This document shows positions 28,439-38,247 of a DNA stretch of 64,000 nucleotides, piece after piece. Numbering within the stretch: position 1 is the stretch's first letter; every line of letters starts with the position of its first letter. Both the position numbers and the translations under genes were made by a program. This stretch comes from Verrucomicrobiia bacterium (GTDB lineage Bacteria > Verrucomicrobiota > Verrucomicrobiia > Opitutales > Cerasicoccaceae). The DNA lies in assembly GCA_030432235.1 (NCBI GenBank), contig JAUIHT010000002.1, forward strand, positions 313,136 to 377,135. The letters are read 5' to 3'. The notes below the pieces were generated by a model, which was not told the DNA's origin, searched no databases, and saw nothing but the letters and a program-made list of their open reading frames with translations.

Positions 28439-30610
28439 CTACTCACCCTGCTCAAGTGCCTTCCGGCAGAGTTCTAAACCCTTGCGTGTATTTTCTGTAC
28501 TGGGATGCCCCGCAGGCAGCTTAGCCTCAAAGATGGCTAAGGCCTGTTCTACTAGAGGCAAAGCCTCCCGGGTCTGCCCGCTTTCATACAAAAGAGATGC
28601 CAAATTGTTGTACCAAACGGCCACATCTGGATGGTCTTTGCCCAAAGTGACCTCACCAATGTCAATGGCGCGCCGAAAAAGCGGCTTGGCCTCAGCAGGG
28701 CGTCCGGTTTGTTTTAAAAGTTGGGCCAAATTGTTGAGCGTACCTGCATAACTACGCTGTGTTTCCGGCTCATTTGCCTCGAAGATTTCAATCACGCGGC
28801 GATAGAGTGGCTCGGCTTCAGCAATACGCTCGGTTTGCTTTAGAAGTAGGGCCAAATTATTGTACCAAACTGCTACATCCGGGTGGTCCTTGCCTAAAGT
28901 GGTCTCTGCTATATTGATGGCACGACGATAGAGCGGCTCAGCTTCCTCATACCGTCGAGTTTCCCGCAAGAGTTCAGCCAAATTGTTGTAATCGATGGCG
29001 ACATCAAAGTGCTCTCGGCCTAAAGTGGCCTCACCGATTTGAATAGCCCGCTGATAGAGCGACTCAGCCAGAATATAGGCTGCCCTTGCTTCGTGGTACA
29101 TACCTAAACATGAGAGCAGGCGGGCTGTTGCGGCGGGTTCTAAAGGAGAGATATTGTGCTCGCAGGCTTGAGTAGCGTGGGGCAGCAGAGGCGTTACCAC
29201 GGGCCAAGTGCGCACATCGTAGGTATCCTGTGGCATGGCTAGGTTTAGCCAGCGCAGGGCCTGGGAGAGGGTTTCGTCGCGCTGCTCGGGCGTCATTTGG
29301 GTGCGGGTGACGGCCATGAGCACGCGGTGCACGGTGAAGGCTTCGTTGTCCTCGGTGAATTTGGCCAGGCTGAAGGCGCAGAGCCGCCCGAGGGCCGCGC
29401 GGACGTCCCCGATGTTCTCCAGCAGGGGCTCGTCCGCTTCCTCGTCCGCCACTGTTTCCCCTTTGGCGGGCTCTGTTGGCTCTTCAAGTGACTGATTATA
29501 CTGCTCAAGCCTATCGATGAGGAAGCACGGGATGGGCTCGGGGGCGAACCAGGCGAGCACCCGCAGGAGGGCGGCGGCGTCGGGCCCGGCGGCGTCGATA
29601 CTGACCTGCCAGGTGACGGCGGCGGGCTCCCGAAAGGACGGGTTCGCGGGCTCAAACCAGAGCATCTCGTCCCCCTTGGCCGTGTCCCACTTGTGCAGGT
29701 ACTGGGCGAGGCTGAGGCGCTGCTCGTTTATCTGGGCGGCGGCCTGCTCCAGGCTCAGGGGCAGCCCGTCGAGCCGCTGGGCCAGCTCCGCGGCCTGCGC
29801 GGCGTCGTCCTTGGCCGGGGTGCGTTTCTCCGCCGTGCGCTTGAGCAGGAAGTCCGCCGAGTCTTTTGGCGACAGCAGGTCGATGGGCATGAGTTCGAAA
29901 GCGTCGCCGAGGTCGTCGAGGCGGGAGGTGGCCAGCACGCGCCCCCGTCCGAGCTGTGGCAGCAGCGCCTGCACGGCCGTGCGCGCCTCCGGCGTGTCGA
30001 TATTGTCCAAAATCAGCAGCCACTGGTCGTTGTCCTGAAACCATTGCAGGACCCGGTTGCGGGCGGCCGCCTGGTTTTGCTTCTCCTCCGCGGGAGCCTC
30101 CGGCACGAGCGTCTCCACCAGCTCGGCCAGCTCCTCGTCCAGCTTTTGCGGGCTTTCGGCGATGACCATCAGCCGCGCCTGGTAAGCCCAATGGTAGTGA
30201 GCCGCGTACTCGACCGCGAGCTGCGTCTTGCCAATGCCCCCGGCCCCGTGTACGGCGTCCAGCTTGTCCTTACCTACGACCGCGGACGACTTGCCCTGCT
30301 TGCCCAGCCGCCGATGCAGCTCCTTCATCGCCTCGGTGCGCCCGACGAAGTCGTCACCCCGCGAGACAATGGTGATGTTGGTCAGGGATTTTGCGGGGAG
30401 GGGCTCGGGCCAGAGCTTTTCGACATCAGGCTCTTCGGGCTTAGGTTTGATAAAATGCTCAAGAGCTTTCTTACCCAGCTCTCTAAAGAAACCTTGGAAA
30501 AAAAATCCGAGGGCAATTACGGCCATTGACACAATACCCCAAGGCGAAGTCAGCATATCCAGGATTGTTGACTCCTCAGCTTTAGCAATGAGTGGCAAAA
30601 GCGGCAGCAT
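28439..30610 (-). CDS. Membrane-anchored NB-ARC/TPR protein (STAND NTPase, NLR-like)
   Basis: The protein has 723 residues. A membrane helix (about 22-42, SPWGIVSMAVIALGFFFQGF) is followed by an NB-ARC NTPase: FVGR at 88-91, Walker A GAGGIGKT at 122-129, Walker B LLILDNID at 198-205, ATSR at 227-230 and GLPL at 282-285. A winged-helix region carries VHRVLM. From about 495 there are at least four kinesin-light-chain-type TPRs (VAWYNNLALLLKQ- and AEPLYRRAI-like). STAND proteins sense a ligand through repeats and oligomerise with ATP; several relatives serve in phage defence. An N-terminal membrane segment in place of an effector is notable. No defence gene is adjacent. Confidence 0.9.
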   Translation of the reverse strand: MLPLLPLIAKAEESTILDMLTSPWGIVSMAVIALGFFFQGFFRELGKKALEHFIKPKPEEPDVEKLWPEPLPAKSLTNITIVSRGDDFVGRTEAMKELHRRLGKQGKSSAVVGKDKLDAVHGAGGIGKTQLAVEYAAHYHWAYQARLMVIAESPQKLDEELAELVETLVPEAPAEEKQNQAAARNRVLQWFQDNDQWLLILDNIDTPEARTAVQALLPQLGRGRVLATSRLDDLGDAFELMPIDLLSPKDSADFLLKRTAEKRTPAKDDAAQAAELAQRLDGLPLSLEQAAAQINEQRLSLAQYLHKWDTAKGDEMLWFEPANPSFREPAAVTWQVSIDAAGPDAAALLRVLAWFAPEPIPCFLIDRLEQYNQSLEEPTEPAKGETVADEEADEPLLENIGDVRAALGRLCAFSLAKFTEDNEAFTVHRVLMAVTRTQMTPEQRDETLSQALRWLNLAMPQDTYDVRTWPVVTPLLPHATQACEHNISPLEPAATARLLSCLGMYHEARAAYILAESLYQRAIQIGEATLGREHFDVAIDYNNLAELLRETRRYEEAEPLYRRAINIAETTLGKDHPDVAVWYNNLALLLKQTERIAEAEPLYRRVIEIFEANEPETQRSYAGTLNNLAQLLKQTGRPAEAKPLFRRAIDIGEVTLGKDHPDVAVWYNNLASLLYESGQTREALPLVEQALAIFEAKLPAGHPSTENTRKGLELCRKALEQGE

Positions 30611-30690
30611 GGGCCGCTATTTCGTATCACAAAGCAGCAATGGGCAAGCTTATAGCCCTTCTATTTGCTCAGGGTACGGGTGGCGTAGGG

Positions 30691-30802
30691 CAAGTGTCGT
30701 GTGGCGAGGGACTGTGAGGCAGACGCGCGGCTTGCCTGTAGGCTGTGCTCTACCCTTTGCCTTTGGCATTTGCCACTCGCCCTGTGCCACTCGCCACTCT
30801 CT
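30691..30802. repeat. Iterated-word repeats (GTGGCGAG family)
   Basis: GTGTCGTGTGGCGAGGGACT near 30691 is inverted relative to TGCCACTCGCCCTGTGCCAC and a further CTCGCCACTC near 30772-30800. The word is present once on one side and three times on the other. It lies between the STAND gene start and the macroglobulin 3' end. Confidence 0.7.
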
Positions 30803-30808
30803 CCCCTA

Positions 30809-33800
30809 CTACTCCACGGTGACCTTGAACTCGGCGGAGTTGGCGCGGATTTCGGGGACGTACATGGCGTGGCCGAGGACGGGGAGCGCGGAGAAGGTGC
30901 CGGGGGTCTCGGCGCGGAGGGTGTAGCGCAGCTCCCAGTAGCCCTCGGGAAGCTTGTCCACGAAGGAGGCGATCTTGCGGTCGCGCAGCTCCTGGTAAAC
31001 CCAGCGTTGGCGGCCCACGTAGCGATCCTTGGCGTCCTCGGCGGGCAGGGCGATGTTGCCATCGGCGTCGTGCAGCACGCGCACCTCCTTGGCATAGAGC
31101 GATGCGCCGGATTGCAGCTCGGTGGCCTCGAAGCCGGCGGCCTTCAGGTCCTCGAAGACGAGGTACTCCAGGTTGTTTTTGGCCTGCACGACGAGCACGA
31201 CCTCCACGCGGTCGCCGGACTGCACCTCGGCACCGGATTGAATCTGCGTCTTCTCCTCGGCGTAACCGTCGAGCAGCGTGGGCACCGGACGGATGCGGTA
31301 GAAGTCCCGCTGGACGAAGACGACGTTCCCGGCGGGCGTGATGGGGTCCTCCAGAGTGAAGAAGTTCGCCCGGGCGGAGAAGTACAACGGAGCCGTTCCG
31401 CTTTGCCGCGCAAAGGTAATCGTGTTCGCGCCTTCGTTAAGTTTGCTGACGTCCACGGTAAACCGGCTCGGGGCCAGCGGACCGTGCCCGGCGGGGACGC
31501 TCTCGGTGGCGACCGTTTCTCCATTTAACGCGATGGTGTAATCAATGGCGGCATCGAGCTCGCCGGACTGCTTGAGGAAGTCGTTCAACGCAAGGATGGT
31601 GATGGCGGTGTCGCGGGTGTTGCTCCATTGCGCGCCGCGGCGATTCTGCACCAGCCAGTTGACCGCTTTGTCTGACAAAGCTTTGTCGCCGTGCGCGGCG
31701 AGCAGGGCCTTGACCGCGAAGGCCGTGGCCTCCACGCCGCCGTCGGACCAACGATAGTAAATGCCGTCGTTACCCCAGTGCGCGGTGGCCAGCTCGGCGG
31801 TGTTGCGGGGGTTGCCCGGAGCGATGATGCTGCCCTGCGGCGCGTCGTCCACGATGACGCCGTTCTGCAAATTGCGCGCCAGCGTGGCGGCCTCCTCCTC
31901 AAAGCCGAGGTTGACCGCCGCGAGTGTCAGCAGGGCGCGGGTGTAGGCGTTGAGCTGCTCCTTGCTCTTCCACAGCTCGGCGAAAGCCTTGGCCTCGAAG
32001 CGCGTCGGCGCGGGGTTGTCGTTGCCTTCGAAGCGGCTGGCCAGCGCATGCAGCATCCAGGCGGCGAGGTCGGGCTGGTTCTCGGTCTCGACCAAACGCT
32101 TGTCCAGGAACTCACGCCCGCGATCGAGCACGCCGTTGCGCACGGTGACGCCGCTTTGCTCGCAGAGCGTGAGACCCCACACGACGTAGGCCGACATGAA
32201 CGCATCGGAGTCGCCGCCCTTCCACCAGCCCCAGCCACCGTCGCCGTGCTGGAAGTCGTAGAGGCGCGCGAGGCCGTCGCCGACCATCTTTTTGAGATCG
32301 TAAAGATTATCTCCCCCGTCACCGGCCTGACGTCCCTCTTTCCCTCCGAAGGCACGCTCGACCACATCCTCCTCACTCAGGCCGAGGTCGGTCAAAGTCT
32401 TGGAGACAACGACGGCGGGCAGGAAGCGGCTCATGGTCTGCTCCACACAACCGTAGGGATACCCCGCCAGGTACGGCAGAGCATCCAGCATGGTGGCGGC
32501 AAGGCTGGGCGTGGCATAGATTTCAAAGCTCGCGCCCTCGGGCCGGAACGCAGGCATATCGAAGGGAACGGTGAGCGTGCCCGTGGTCATCTTGCCCGAC
32601 TGCGCCAGGAACTTGTCGATACCGTGTTCGAAGACCGGCAGCGGTTTCTCCATCGCATCGGCGTACTGCGTACCCTTCGCGGTCAGCGTCAGCTTGGGCT
32701 CACCGGGGTTGACCGCGCGCGCGGTGAAGTTGGCGCGTGACGATCCGTTAGCGGGCACGGTGAGACTTTGCGTCGCAGAGCCAAGCTCCAGCGCCTCACC
32801 GTCTTGCGCGAGGGAGACTTCCACCTGCATGTCGGTGTCGGTGTTGTTGTTGATGACACCGGAGAGGGTCACCTCGTCGCCGGTGACGAGGAAGCGCGGC
32901 ATCTGCAAACGCGCAATGAGCGGGAGCTTGGTTTTCATTTGCGCCGATGCCTGCCCCACTTTGCCGGGCAAAGCCAGGGCGCGCGCCTCGGCCTGCCAGG
33001 TGGTGAGGCTGTCGGGGAAAGTAACGTCTACGGTGGCGGTGCCATCGGGCCCGGTCATGACATTGGGCTGCCAGAAAACCGTCGCCCGGAAGTCGCTACG
33101 CACGACCACGGCGGGCTCCTCGCCCGCGACGGCGGCACCGGCGAAGTCCATTGCCAGCTCCGCGCCTGCGACCAGCTTGCCGGCTACAATCCCACGGCTT
33201 CGCGCCATCACTGGAGCCGCAGCCGGTGCCGGGGCATACGCAGCCGTCGACACGGACTCGGAAGCGGCATAGCCCAGATACATATCTTGATCACGCCCGT
33301 CCCGGTAAGCGGCACCCGCCTTCAACTCACGCTCATTGCGCGCGCCGGCGCGGCGGCGACTTTCCTCCATGGCCGGAGTCCAGAAGCTGCGGTCATACAC
33401 ACTGCTGTAGGTCTGGACGCTGTTGCCGCGCTTCTGGCCGTAGAAGAACTCACGCGGGTCGGGTGCGATTTGCGGCTGGATGTAGAGCACGGCCTCGTCG
33501 AAGAGCGACAGGGCCACCTCGGCAGACACAGGGTTGCCGTCGTGGTCGCGCGTCTCGACCGTAAGCGTACCTGTATCACGAGGCTGATACAGATCGGAAT
33601 TCGGCGTAATGGTAACGTCGAGGAACTGATCCACCGGCGGCACGACGGCCTCCTGGTTGTCCTGATAAAGCGTGTAATCCTGGAACATGGACGCGGCGAG
33701 GAAGACGTTGGGCACCCAGGCGTCGGTGACGTCGAGGTTGAGCAGCTTCACCGTGCCCTCCATGCGGACGATGCGGCTCTCCAGCAGGCCATCCGTCTCC

Positions 33801-36679
33801 ACCGTAAACCACACGGCGCGTCCCGCCGACGGCGCATTTATCATGACGGGCGCAGACTGCCCGGCGCGGAAGGAGTCGGCGTCGAAGATCAGTTTCAAAC
33901 CACCCTGGAAACCGACATCGAGCGTGGTTTCGTCGCAGGCCCAAACAGCGGTGTCGGCCTTAATCGGATAGCCATCTTCAGCCTGGCTGAACCAAGAGAA
34001 TTTGTAATAACCCGCCTTGGGCACCTCGAAGGAGAAAGTGGCCGCGCCGTCCTTGTCCGTCGTGATGGTCTGCGATGAGATTTCCTCCACGTCGTAGCCC
34101 TGGCGCATGAGACGCCACTCGGACGGCTCAAAGTGCCGGGAGAAGAGTCCGGTGGAGCGCTGGCGACGGCGGTACTCCTGCCCAGTGATTTCCTCACCCT
34201 TCGGCCCGATCCAAATCTGCTGCCACTCCTCGCGCGTGACGATGAGACGACCCGTGGCGGGAACGGGGTCGCGGTTGGCGTTGAGGCTCTTGATGTCGAT
34301 GCGGGCCTCCTCGCCGGGGCGATAGAGCTGACGCTGGGGTTGCAGAAAAACAAAGTACGGCTGGCGCGTTACGCGGATGCTCGCGTTACCGATAATCTCG
34401 CGGCGCGACTCATCGACCACGCGAGCCTCGACGGTGTACTCCAGGTCCTGTCGGTTGCCCGCCGGCGTCTCAATGGTAAAGGTAGCGCGACCGGTGTCGT
34501 CCGTGGTGAGTGTTTCACGCTGCACTTCCTGACCGGGGCCATAGTAGCCGCGCCAGCGCGATTGCTGGTCGTAGTACCAGGCATAGGGCCGGATGGGCTG
34601 CCACCACATATAAAATTGTTTCTGGCGTACAACGACCTCCACCTGCGCGTTGGCCACGGCGCCGCCAAAGTAGTAGTCCGCCTGCACCGTGACCGGCACG
34701 CGGTCGCCGAGGCGGAAGGCGGTCTGCGGCTCGCCGTCGGGACCTTCAGTGGAAACGGTCACCTTGAACTCCGGCAGCTTGTATTCCTCCAGGCGGAAAA
34801 GCTCCTCACTGCCGATCCAGTTGTTACCATGACGGAACTCCACGCGGAACATACCCAGCGGCATGTCCTTGGTCAGGGGCAGGTCGCCCCAGGTGCTGCC
34901 ATAGTCGTTGAGGCTGGCCTCGCCCTTGGCCACCTCGCTGCCGCGTGGATCGACGATGCGCCACTTGAGTGTTTCCCCGGCGGGCACACTGTAGGCGGAG
35001 AGGCTCTGGCGAATGCGCGCGGAGAACTTCCAGTGTACCGTGTCCTCGGGGCGGTAGGCCGGGCGGTCGGTAAAGGCATAGACGCGCCACTGGACGTCCT
35101 CAGAGCGGTAGCGGTGCCAGTACTGCTGGAGCATCGCCGGGCCCTCTTCCGTTTCGGCAAAAAGCATCCACTGCCAGTAATCCTCGCTCGTGGGAAACGG
35201 CAACGCCGCCAGGCCGTCCTCGTCCGTCTCCCCGTTGGCGGACTGCCAGGTGCGCCGGTTGTTTTGCTCGCGGGTAAACCAGGCGCGCAGCTTCGCGCCC
35301 TCCAGCGGTTGACCGCTTTCGGCCTGGATGGCCCAGGCGTGCAGGTTATCGCGGCCGGTCTTGGTCACCAGCGCCGCGCGAGTGACGAGCAGCCAGCCGT
35401 AGGTGGATTCGCCTTCACCCGAAGCACGCACCACGTAAAGCCCCTTGGGTAACCCCTTTGGCAAACGCACCTCCTGATTAAACACCTCGTACTCCTTCGC
35501 AAGTTCCCCATGGTAACTCCACACTGGCTCCTTACCTGACAGATTAACTCGCTCCCACCAATTCGAACTCTCCTGGTCGGATTCCGAGCCCGGAAAAGCA
35601 ATTTCATCCATGCTGACGGAAAAAACCTCAGCGCGAAGTCCACTGATGTTGCGCGTACGCACCGTGAAGCTGAGAGGCACCTCGGGCAGGAAGTTGTTCT
35701 GCACGATGACGGCCAGTTCCTTGCCGGTGATTTGCTCGACCTGCCTCTTGGCCTCGCGCCAGACAGGCGACTCACCTTCGGAATACTGGTCAAGGATTTG
35801 CCGGTAGTACTTGAGCGCCTCCTCGAAATCGGGCTTGGTAATCCAGTTGCCGTTTTCGTCGTAATGGGAGGCACCCTGCTGGGCCTCTACCGTAGCAAGA
35901 GCGAAGAGCCCGATATCGTAGTATTCAGTGTCCTTGCCCTGGGCGACAACCGTCTGCAGCAGTTCAATGCGACGCAGTTGCTGATAACCGTTGCCCTGGT
36001 TGCTGAGCGCATTGGCCAAGGCAAAGTTAAAGCGGGCCTTTCCACCGGGCGTTTGCGCCAAACGGATAGCGTTTTCAAGATAACCAACGGGAACCTGCGC
36101 CTGTCGCCAGCCGGAGTAATAATTGACGCGCCGCTGCCCCGGTAAGCCATTGGGCCAGTCGACGAGCTGTGTCATTATTGCCAGGTAACGCTCGCGGGCG
36201 GTATCGAGGTCGGTCGAGGCGGCCCACCAATCGAGGGCTTTTTGGAAATGCGGCCAGGCTTTCCCCCAGTTGCGCAAATCGTCATTGGCCCACCAGGAAT
36301 CACCCAGTGAGCGTTGAATCTGCGCCCACAACTCCGGAGGACGCGCGGTGGTTTCCTCTTTCTTCAGCTTGGCTGCCAGCTCGATGAGGATGTCACGCTG
36401 ATCCTGAATAAGCTTCTGGTCGCTCTGGTTGGTAGAGGCGAGGTTGCGCAGGGTGACGTCGGCTTGGATGTAGGCCAGCCGATCACGCTCATACGGGGTT
36501 AATTGCTCGTCCGGGCTGAGACTCCGAATGCAGCCCAGAGCTTTTTCGTATGAGCCCTCCTGAGCGAGGGCCTCAGCCTGCTCAATCTGAGCGTCAAAGC
36601 TGGATTTTTCGGCGTCAGTTTCTGCCGAAGCCAGCAGGGAGGATAAGAAAAGAAGAAGAACGGGGGCTATTTTCCACAT
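30809..36679 (-). CDS. Alpha-2-macroglobulin family protein with thioester
   Basis: This 1956-residue exported protein has signal peptide MWKIAPVLLLFLSSLLASAE. The first 330 residues are helical, with TPR-like spacing (EKALGCIRSLSPDEQLTPYE). The macroglobulin MG domains follow, including FTDRPAYRPEDTVHWKF and FLQPQRQLYRPGEEARIDIK. The thioester motif YPYGCVEQ has Cys1411, and the downstream alpha/alpha toroid has GDGGWGWWKGGDSDAFMSAY. Such proteins trap proteases or protect the envelope, often with PbpC, which is absent here. The C-terminus is complete. Length is within the family range (1500-2000). Confidence 0.94.
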   Translation of the reverse strand: MWKIAPVLLLFLSSLLASAETDAEKSSFDAQIEQAEALAQEGSYEKALGCIRSLSPDEQLTPYERDRLAYIQADVTLRNLASTNQSDQKLIQDQRDILIELAAKLKKEETTARPPELWAQIQRSLGDSWWANDDLRNWGKAWPHFQKALDWWAASTDLDTARERYLAIMTQLVDWPNGLPGQRRVNYYSGWRQAQVPVGYLENAIRLAQTPGGKARFNFALANALSNQGNGYQQLRRIELLQTVVAQGKDTEYYDIGLFALATVEAQQGASHYDENGNWITKPDFEEALKYYRQILDQYSEGESPVWREAKRQVEQITGKELAVIVQNNFLPEVPLSFTVRTRNISGLRAEVFSVSMDEIAFPGSESDQESSNWWERVNLSGKEPVWSYHGELAKEYEVFNQEVRLPKGLPKGLYVVRASGEGESTYGWLLVTRAALVTKTGRDNLHAWAIQAESGQPLEGAKLRAWFTREQNNRRTWQSANGETDEDGLAALPFPTSEDYWQWMLFAETEEGPAMLQQYWHRYRSEDVQWRVYAFTDRPAYRPEDTVHWKFSARIRQSLSAYSVPAGETLKWRIVDPRGSEVAKGEASLNDYGSTWGDLPLTKDMPLGMFRVEFRHGNNWIGSEELFRLEEYKLPEFKVTVSTEGPDGEPQTAFRLGDRVPVTVQADYYFGGAVANAQVEVVVRQKQFYMWWQPIRPYAWYYDQQSRWRGYYGPGQEVQRETLTTDDTGRATFTIETPAGNRQDLEYTVEARVVDESRREIIGNASIRVTRQPYFVFLQPQRQLYRPGEEARIDIKSLNANRDPVPATGRLIVTREEWQQIWIGPKGEEITGQEYRRRQRSTGLFSRHFEPSEWRLMRQGYDVEEISSQTITTDKDGAATFSFEVPKAGYYKFSWFSQAEDGYPIKADTAVWACDETTLDVGFQGGLKLIFDADSFRAGQSAPVMINAPSAGRAVWFTVETDGLLESRIVRMEGTVKLLNLDVTDAWVPNVFLAASMFQDYTLYQDNQEAVVPPVDQFLDVTITPNSDLYQPRDTGTLTVETRDHDGNPVSAEVALSLFDEAVLYIQPQIAPDPREFFYGQKRGNSVQTYSSVYDRSFWTPAMEESRRRAGARNERELKAGAAYRDGRDQDMYLGYAASESVSTAAYAPAPAAAPVMARSRGIVAGKLVAGAELAMDFAGAAVAGEEPAVVVRSDFRATVFWQPNVMTGPDGTATVDVTFPDSLTTWQAEARALALPGKVGQASAQMKTKLPLIARLQMPRFLVTGDEVTLSGVINNNTDTDMQVEVSLAQDGEALELGSATQSLTVPANGSSRANFTARAVNPGEPKLTLTAKGTQYADAMEKPLPVFEHGIDKFLAQSGKMTTGTLTVPFDMPAFRPEGASFEIYATPSLAATMLDALPYLAGYPYGCVEQTMSRFLPAVVVSKTLTDLGLSEEDVVERAFGGKEGRQAGDGGDNLYDLKKMVGDGLARLYDFQHGDGGWGWWKGGDSDAFMSAYVVWGLTLCEQSGVTVRNGVLDRGREFLDKRLVETENQPDLAAWMLHALASRFEGNDNPAPTRFEAKAFAELWKSKEQLNAYTRALLTLAAVNLGFEEEAATLARNLQNGVIVDDAPQGSIIAPGNPRNTAELATAHWGNDGIYYRWSDGGVEATAFAVKALLAAHGDKALSDKAVNWLVQNRRGAQWSNTRDTAITILALNDFLKQSGELDAAIDYTIALNGETVATESVPAGHGPLAPSRFTVDVSKLNEGANTITFARQSGTAPLYFSARANFFTLEDPITPAGNVVFVQRDFYRIRPVPTLLDGYAEEKTQIQSGAEVQSGDRVEVVLVVQAKNNLEYLVFEDLKAAGFEATELQSGASLYAKEVRVLHDADGNIALPAEDAKDRYVGRQRWVYQELRDRKIASFVDKLPEGYWELRYTLRAETPGTFSALPVLGHAMYVPEIRANSAEFKVTVE

Positions 36680-36864
36680 GGCGTATTATATTTGATATGA
36701 CATGCCAGCACGGCTTGCCATCACAATTACGCACCAAAAGACGGTTTCTTAGAAAATTAACGCGCGCGCAACATACGGAATAATTCGCGGCCAGGGAACC
36801 TCTTGCCTGTGCTGCTGACTTATTTGTCAGGAATTCGCCTCTCGCACGACTTAACCGGCAACCC

Positions 36865-37383
36865 ATGATCAACACTATGAAAAAACGATTCCGCAGTTTA
36901 TTCGCCCCATTACTCCTCGCCATCGTGTTCGCCGGGTGTGCCCAGGCCGAGCCGCAAGGCGATCCCTCGACCGTTTCCACCGAGCCCCAACCCGGCGTCC
37001 CCGAAGGCTGGGTGACCGACTACGCCGCCGCCCTCAAGCAGGCCAAGGCCGAGGGCAAGGATGTCTTCATCGACTTCACCGGCTCCGACTGGTGCGGCTG
37101 GTGTATCAAGCTCGACAAGGAAGTACTGGACACGGCTGCTTTTGAAAAGTACGCCAAGGAAAATCTCGTCCTGGTCTATCTGGACTTCCCTCGTGGCAAG
37201 CCGCAGGCTGATGCCCTGAAAGAGCAGAATGAGAAAATCGCCAAGCAGTATGGCATCCGCGGCTTTCCCACCATCGTCGTGCTCAACAGCGACGGCAATA
37301 AAGTCGGCCAGATGGGTTACATGAAAGGCGGTCCCGACGCCTTCATCCCCGCTCTGGAAAAACTGACCAGTAAGGACGCCTGA
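36865..37383 (+). CDS. Thioredoxin-fold lipoprotein (Thioredoxin_7 type)
   Basis: The 172-residue protein has a lipoprotein signal ending LLLAIVFAGC (Cys25). A thioredoxin-like domain follows with FTGSDWCGWC, active-site Cys77 and Cys80. Then come cis-Pro-type GIRGFPTIVVLN and a final GYMKGG. It probably reduces or isomerises exported proteins in the periplasm. An alternative ATG at 36877 would start MKKRFRSLFAPL. Neither start has a clear Shine-Dalgarno. A terminator lies 27 bp after the stop. Confidence 0.88.
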   Translation: MINTMKKRFRSLFAPLLLAIVFAGCAQAEPQGDPSTVSTEPQPGVPEGWVTDYAAALKQAKAEGKDVFIDFTGSDWCGWCIKLDKEVLDTAAFEKYAKENLVLVYLDFPRGKPQADALKEQNEKIAKQYGIRGFPTIVVLNSDGNKVGQMGYMKGGPDAFIPALEKLTSKDA

Positions 37384-37409
37384 GCCCATTACCCTCTTTT
37401 TTTTATTCT

Positions 37410-37444
37410 GTGCCGAGCCGCATGACGTGGCTCGGCACTTTTGT
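37410..37444 (+). terminator. Rho-independent terminator after the thioredoxin gene
   Basis: GTGCCGAGCC-GCATGACGT-GGCTCGGCAC forms a 10-bp stem followed by TTTTGTG. An A/T run on the other side may make it work in both directions for the converging HpsJ-like gene. Confidence 0.9.
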
Positions 37445-37475
37445 GTCTAGGGATCGTATCGCCAGGCGACACCGA

Positions 37476-38246
37476 CTACGGCCGCCGGTCCCGGCGAAAT
37501 CGCTCAAACAATCCCCATCGCCGCTCTTCCGGGGTGGTAAACTCCATCAAGTCCCGGTAGGGCCGAGTCAGACGCCAGAGCCCCAGCATCACAACCGCCC
37601 CGATCAAGAGCGAGAACGCGGCCTTGAGCCCGTCACGCCACAGCACCTTGGTCTTTTTGCGCATGTTTTTCCTCGCCTCCTCCAGGCTCCCTTTTTCCAG
37701 AGCCCGGATGCGCTCTGCCAGGCTGGCTTTGAGTTCGGCGGGATTTTCGTCCTGAAGCACATCGGGAGAAAACCGTAGCGGCGCGACAAATTGCAGAATC
37801 TCCGGGCGCGAGTGCAACTGCTCCAGCTTTTCCACGGCGTTATCGGTGTGACTGACGCGCTGTGCCGCCCAGGCCTGGTATTCCTTGTCGTACCCCCGGT
37901 GAATCCGAATCGTGCTGACCAGATTGAGCGGAAGTAAAAGCAACAGGAACATGCCAAAAAGCAGCGTCCCCCATCGCACCCCATTACGGATGCCCAGCGT
38001 CCGCGGATCAGGCGTCTCGCCCAAGGGCGCCAGCACCAACACCACACCGAGCAGGACCGGCCAAAAGTGCTCGGAAACCTTGCCCGTGGTCAGGTATTCC
38101 CACCCTGGGTTCATCAAATCCAGGGGCCAGACGACAAACAGCAAGTCCAGCAGGCCCAGAAGGACAAGCGCCAGGCCGGCCAAAATGGGTGCCCAACGCA
38201 GTTGATGCTGCTTGTCCGGAGGCAACGTGAGTTCGTCGATGGCCAT
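37476..38246 (-). CDS. HpsJ-like membrane protein
   Basis: The ATG at 38246 gives 256 residues (MAIDELTLPPDKQHQLRWAP). Three N-terminal helices surround LLDLLFVVWPLDLMNPGWEY and HFWPVLLGVVLVLAPL, a pattern found in the cyanobacterial HpsJ family (hormogonium polysaccharide secretion). A charged helical middle (EARKNMRKKTKVLWRDGLKA) and a last membrane helix follow. The stop of the CTERM-like protein lies 1 bp before this start, so the two genes form a unit. The HpsJ call is by motif resemblance only. Confidence 0.6.
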   Translation of the reverse strand: MAIDELTLPPDKQHQLRWAPILAGLALVLLGLLDLLFVVWPLDLMNPGWEYLTTGKVSEHFWPVLLGVVLVLAPLGETPDPRTLGIRNGVRWGTLLFGMFLLLLLPLNLVSTIRIHRGYDKEYQAWAAQRVSHTDNAVEKLEQLHSRPEILQFVAPLRFSPDVLQDENPAELKASLAERIRALEKGSLEEARKNMRKKTKVLWRDGLKAAFSLLIGAVVMLGLWRLTRPYRDLMEFTTPEERRWGLFERFRRDRRP

Positions 38247-38247
38247 A

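Noticed and set aside
31691-32740. Plus-strand frame of 349 codons opposite the macroglobulin
   Set aside because: It is antisense to the thioester region of the macroglobulin; the minus protein has the conserved CVEQ motif.
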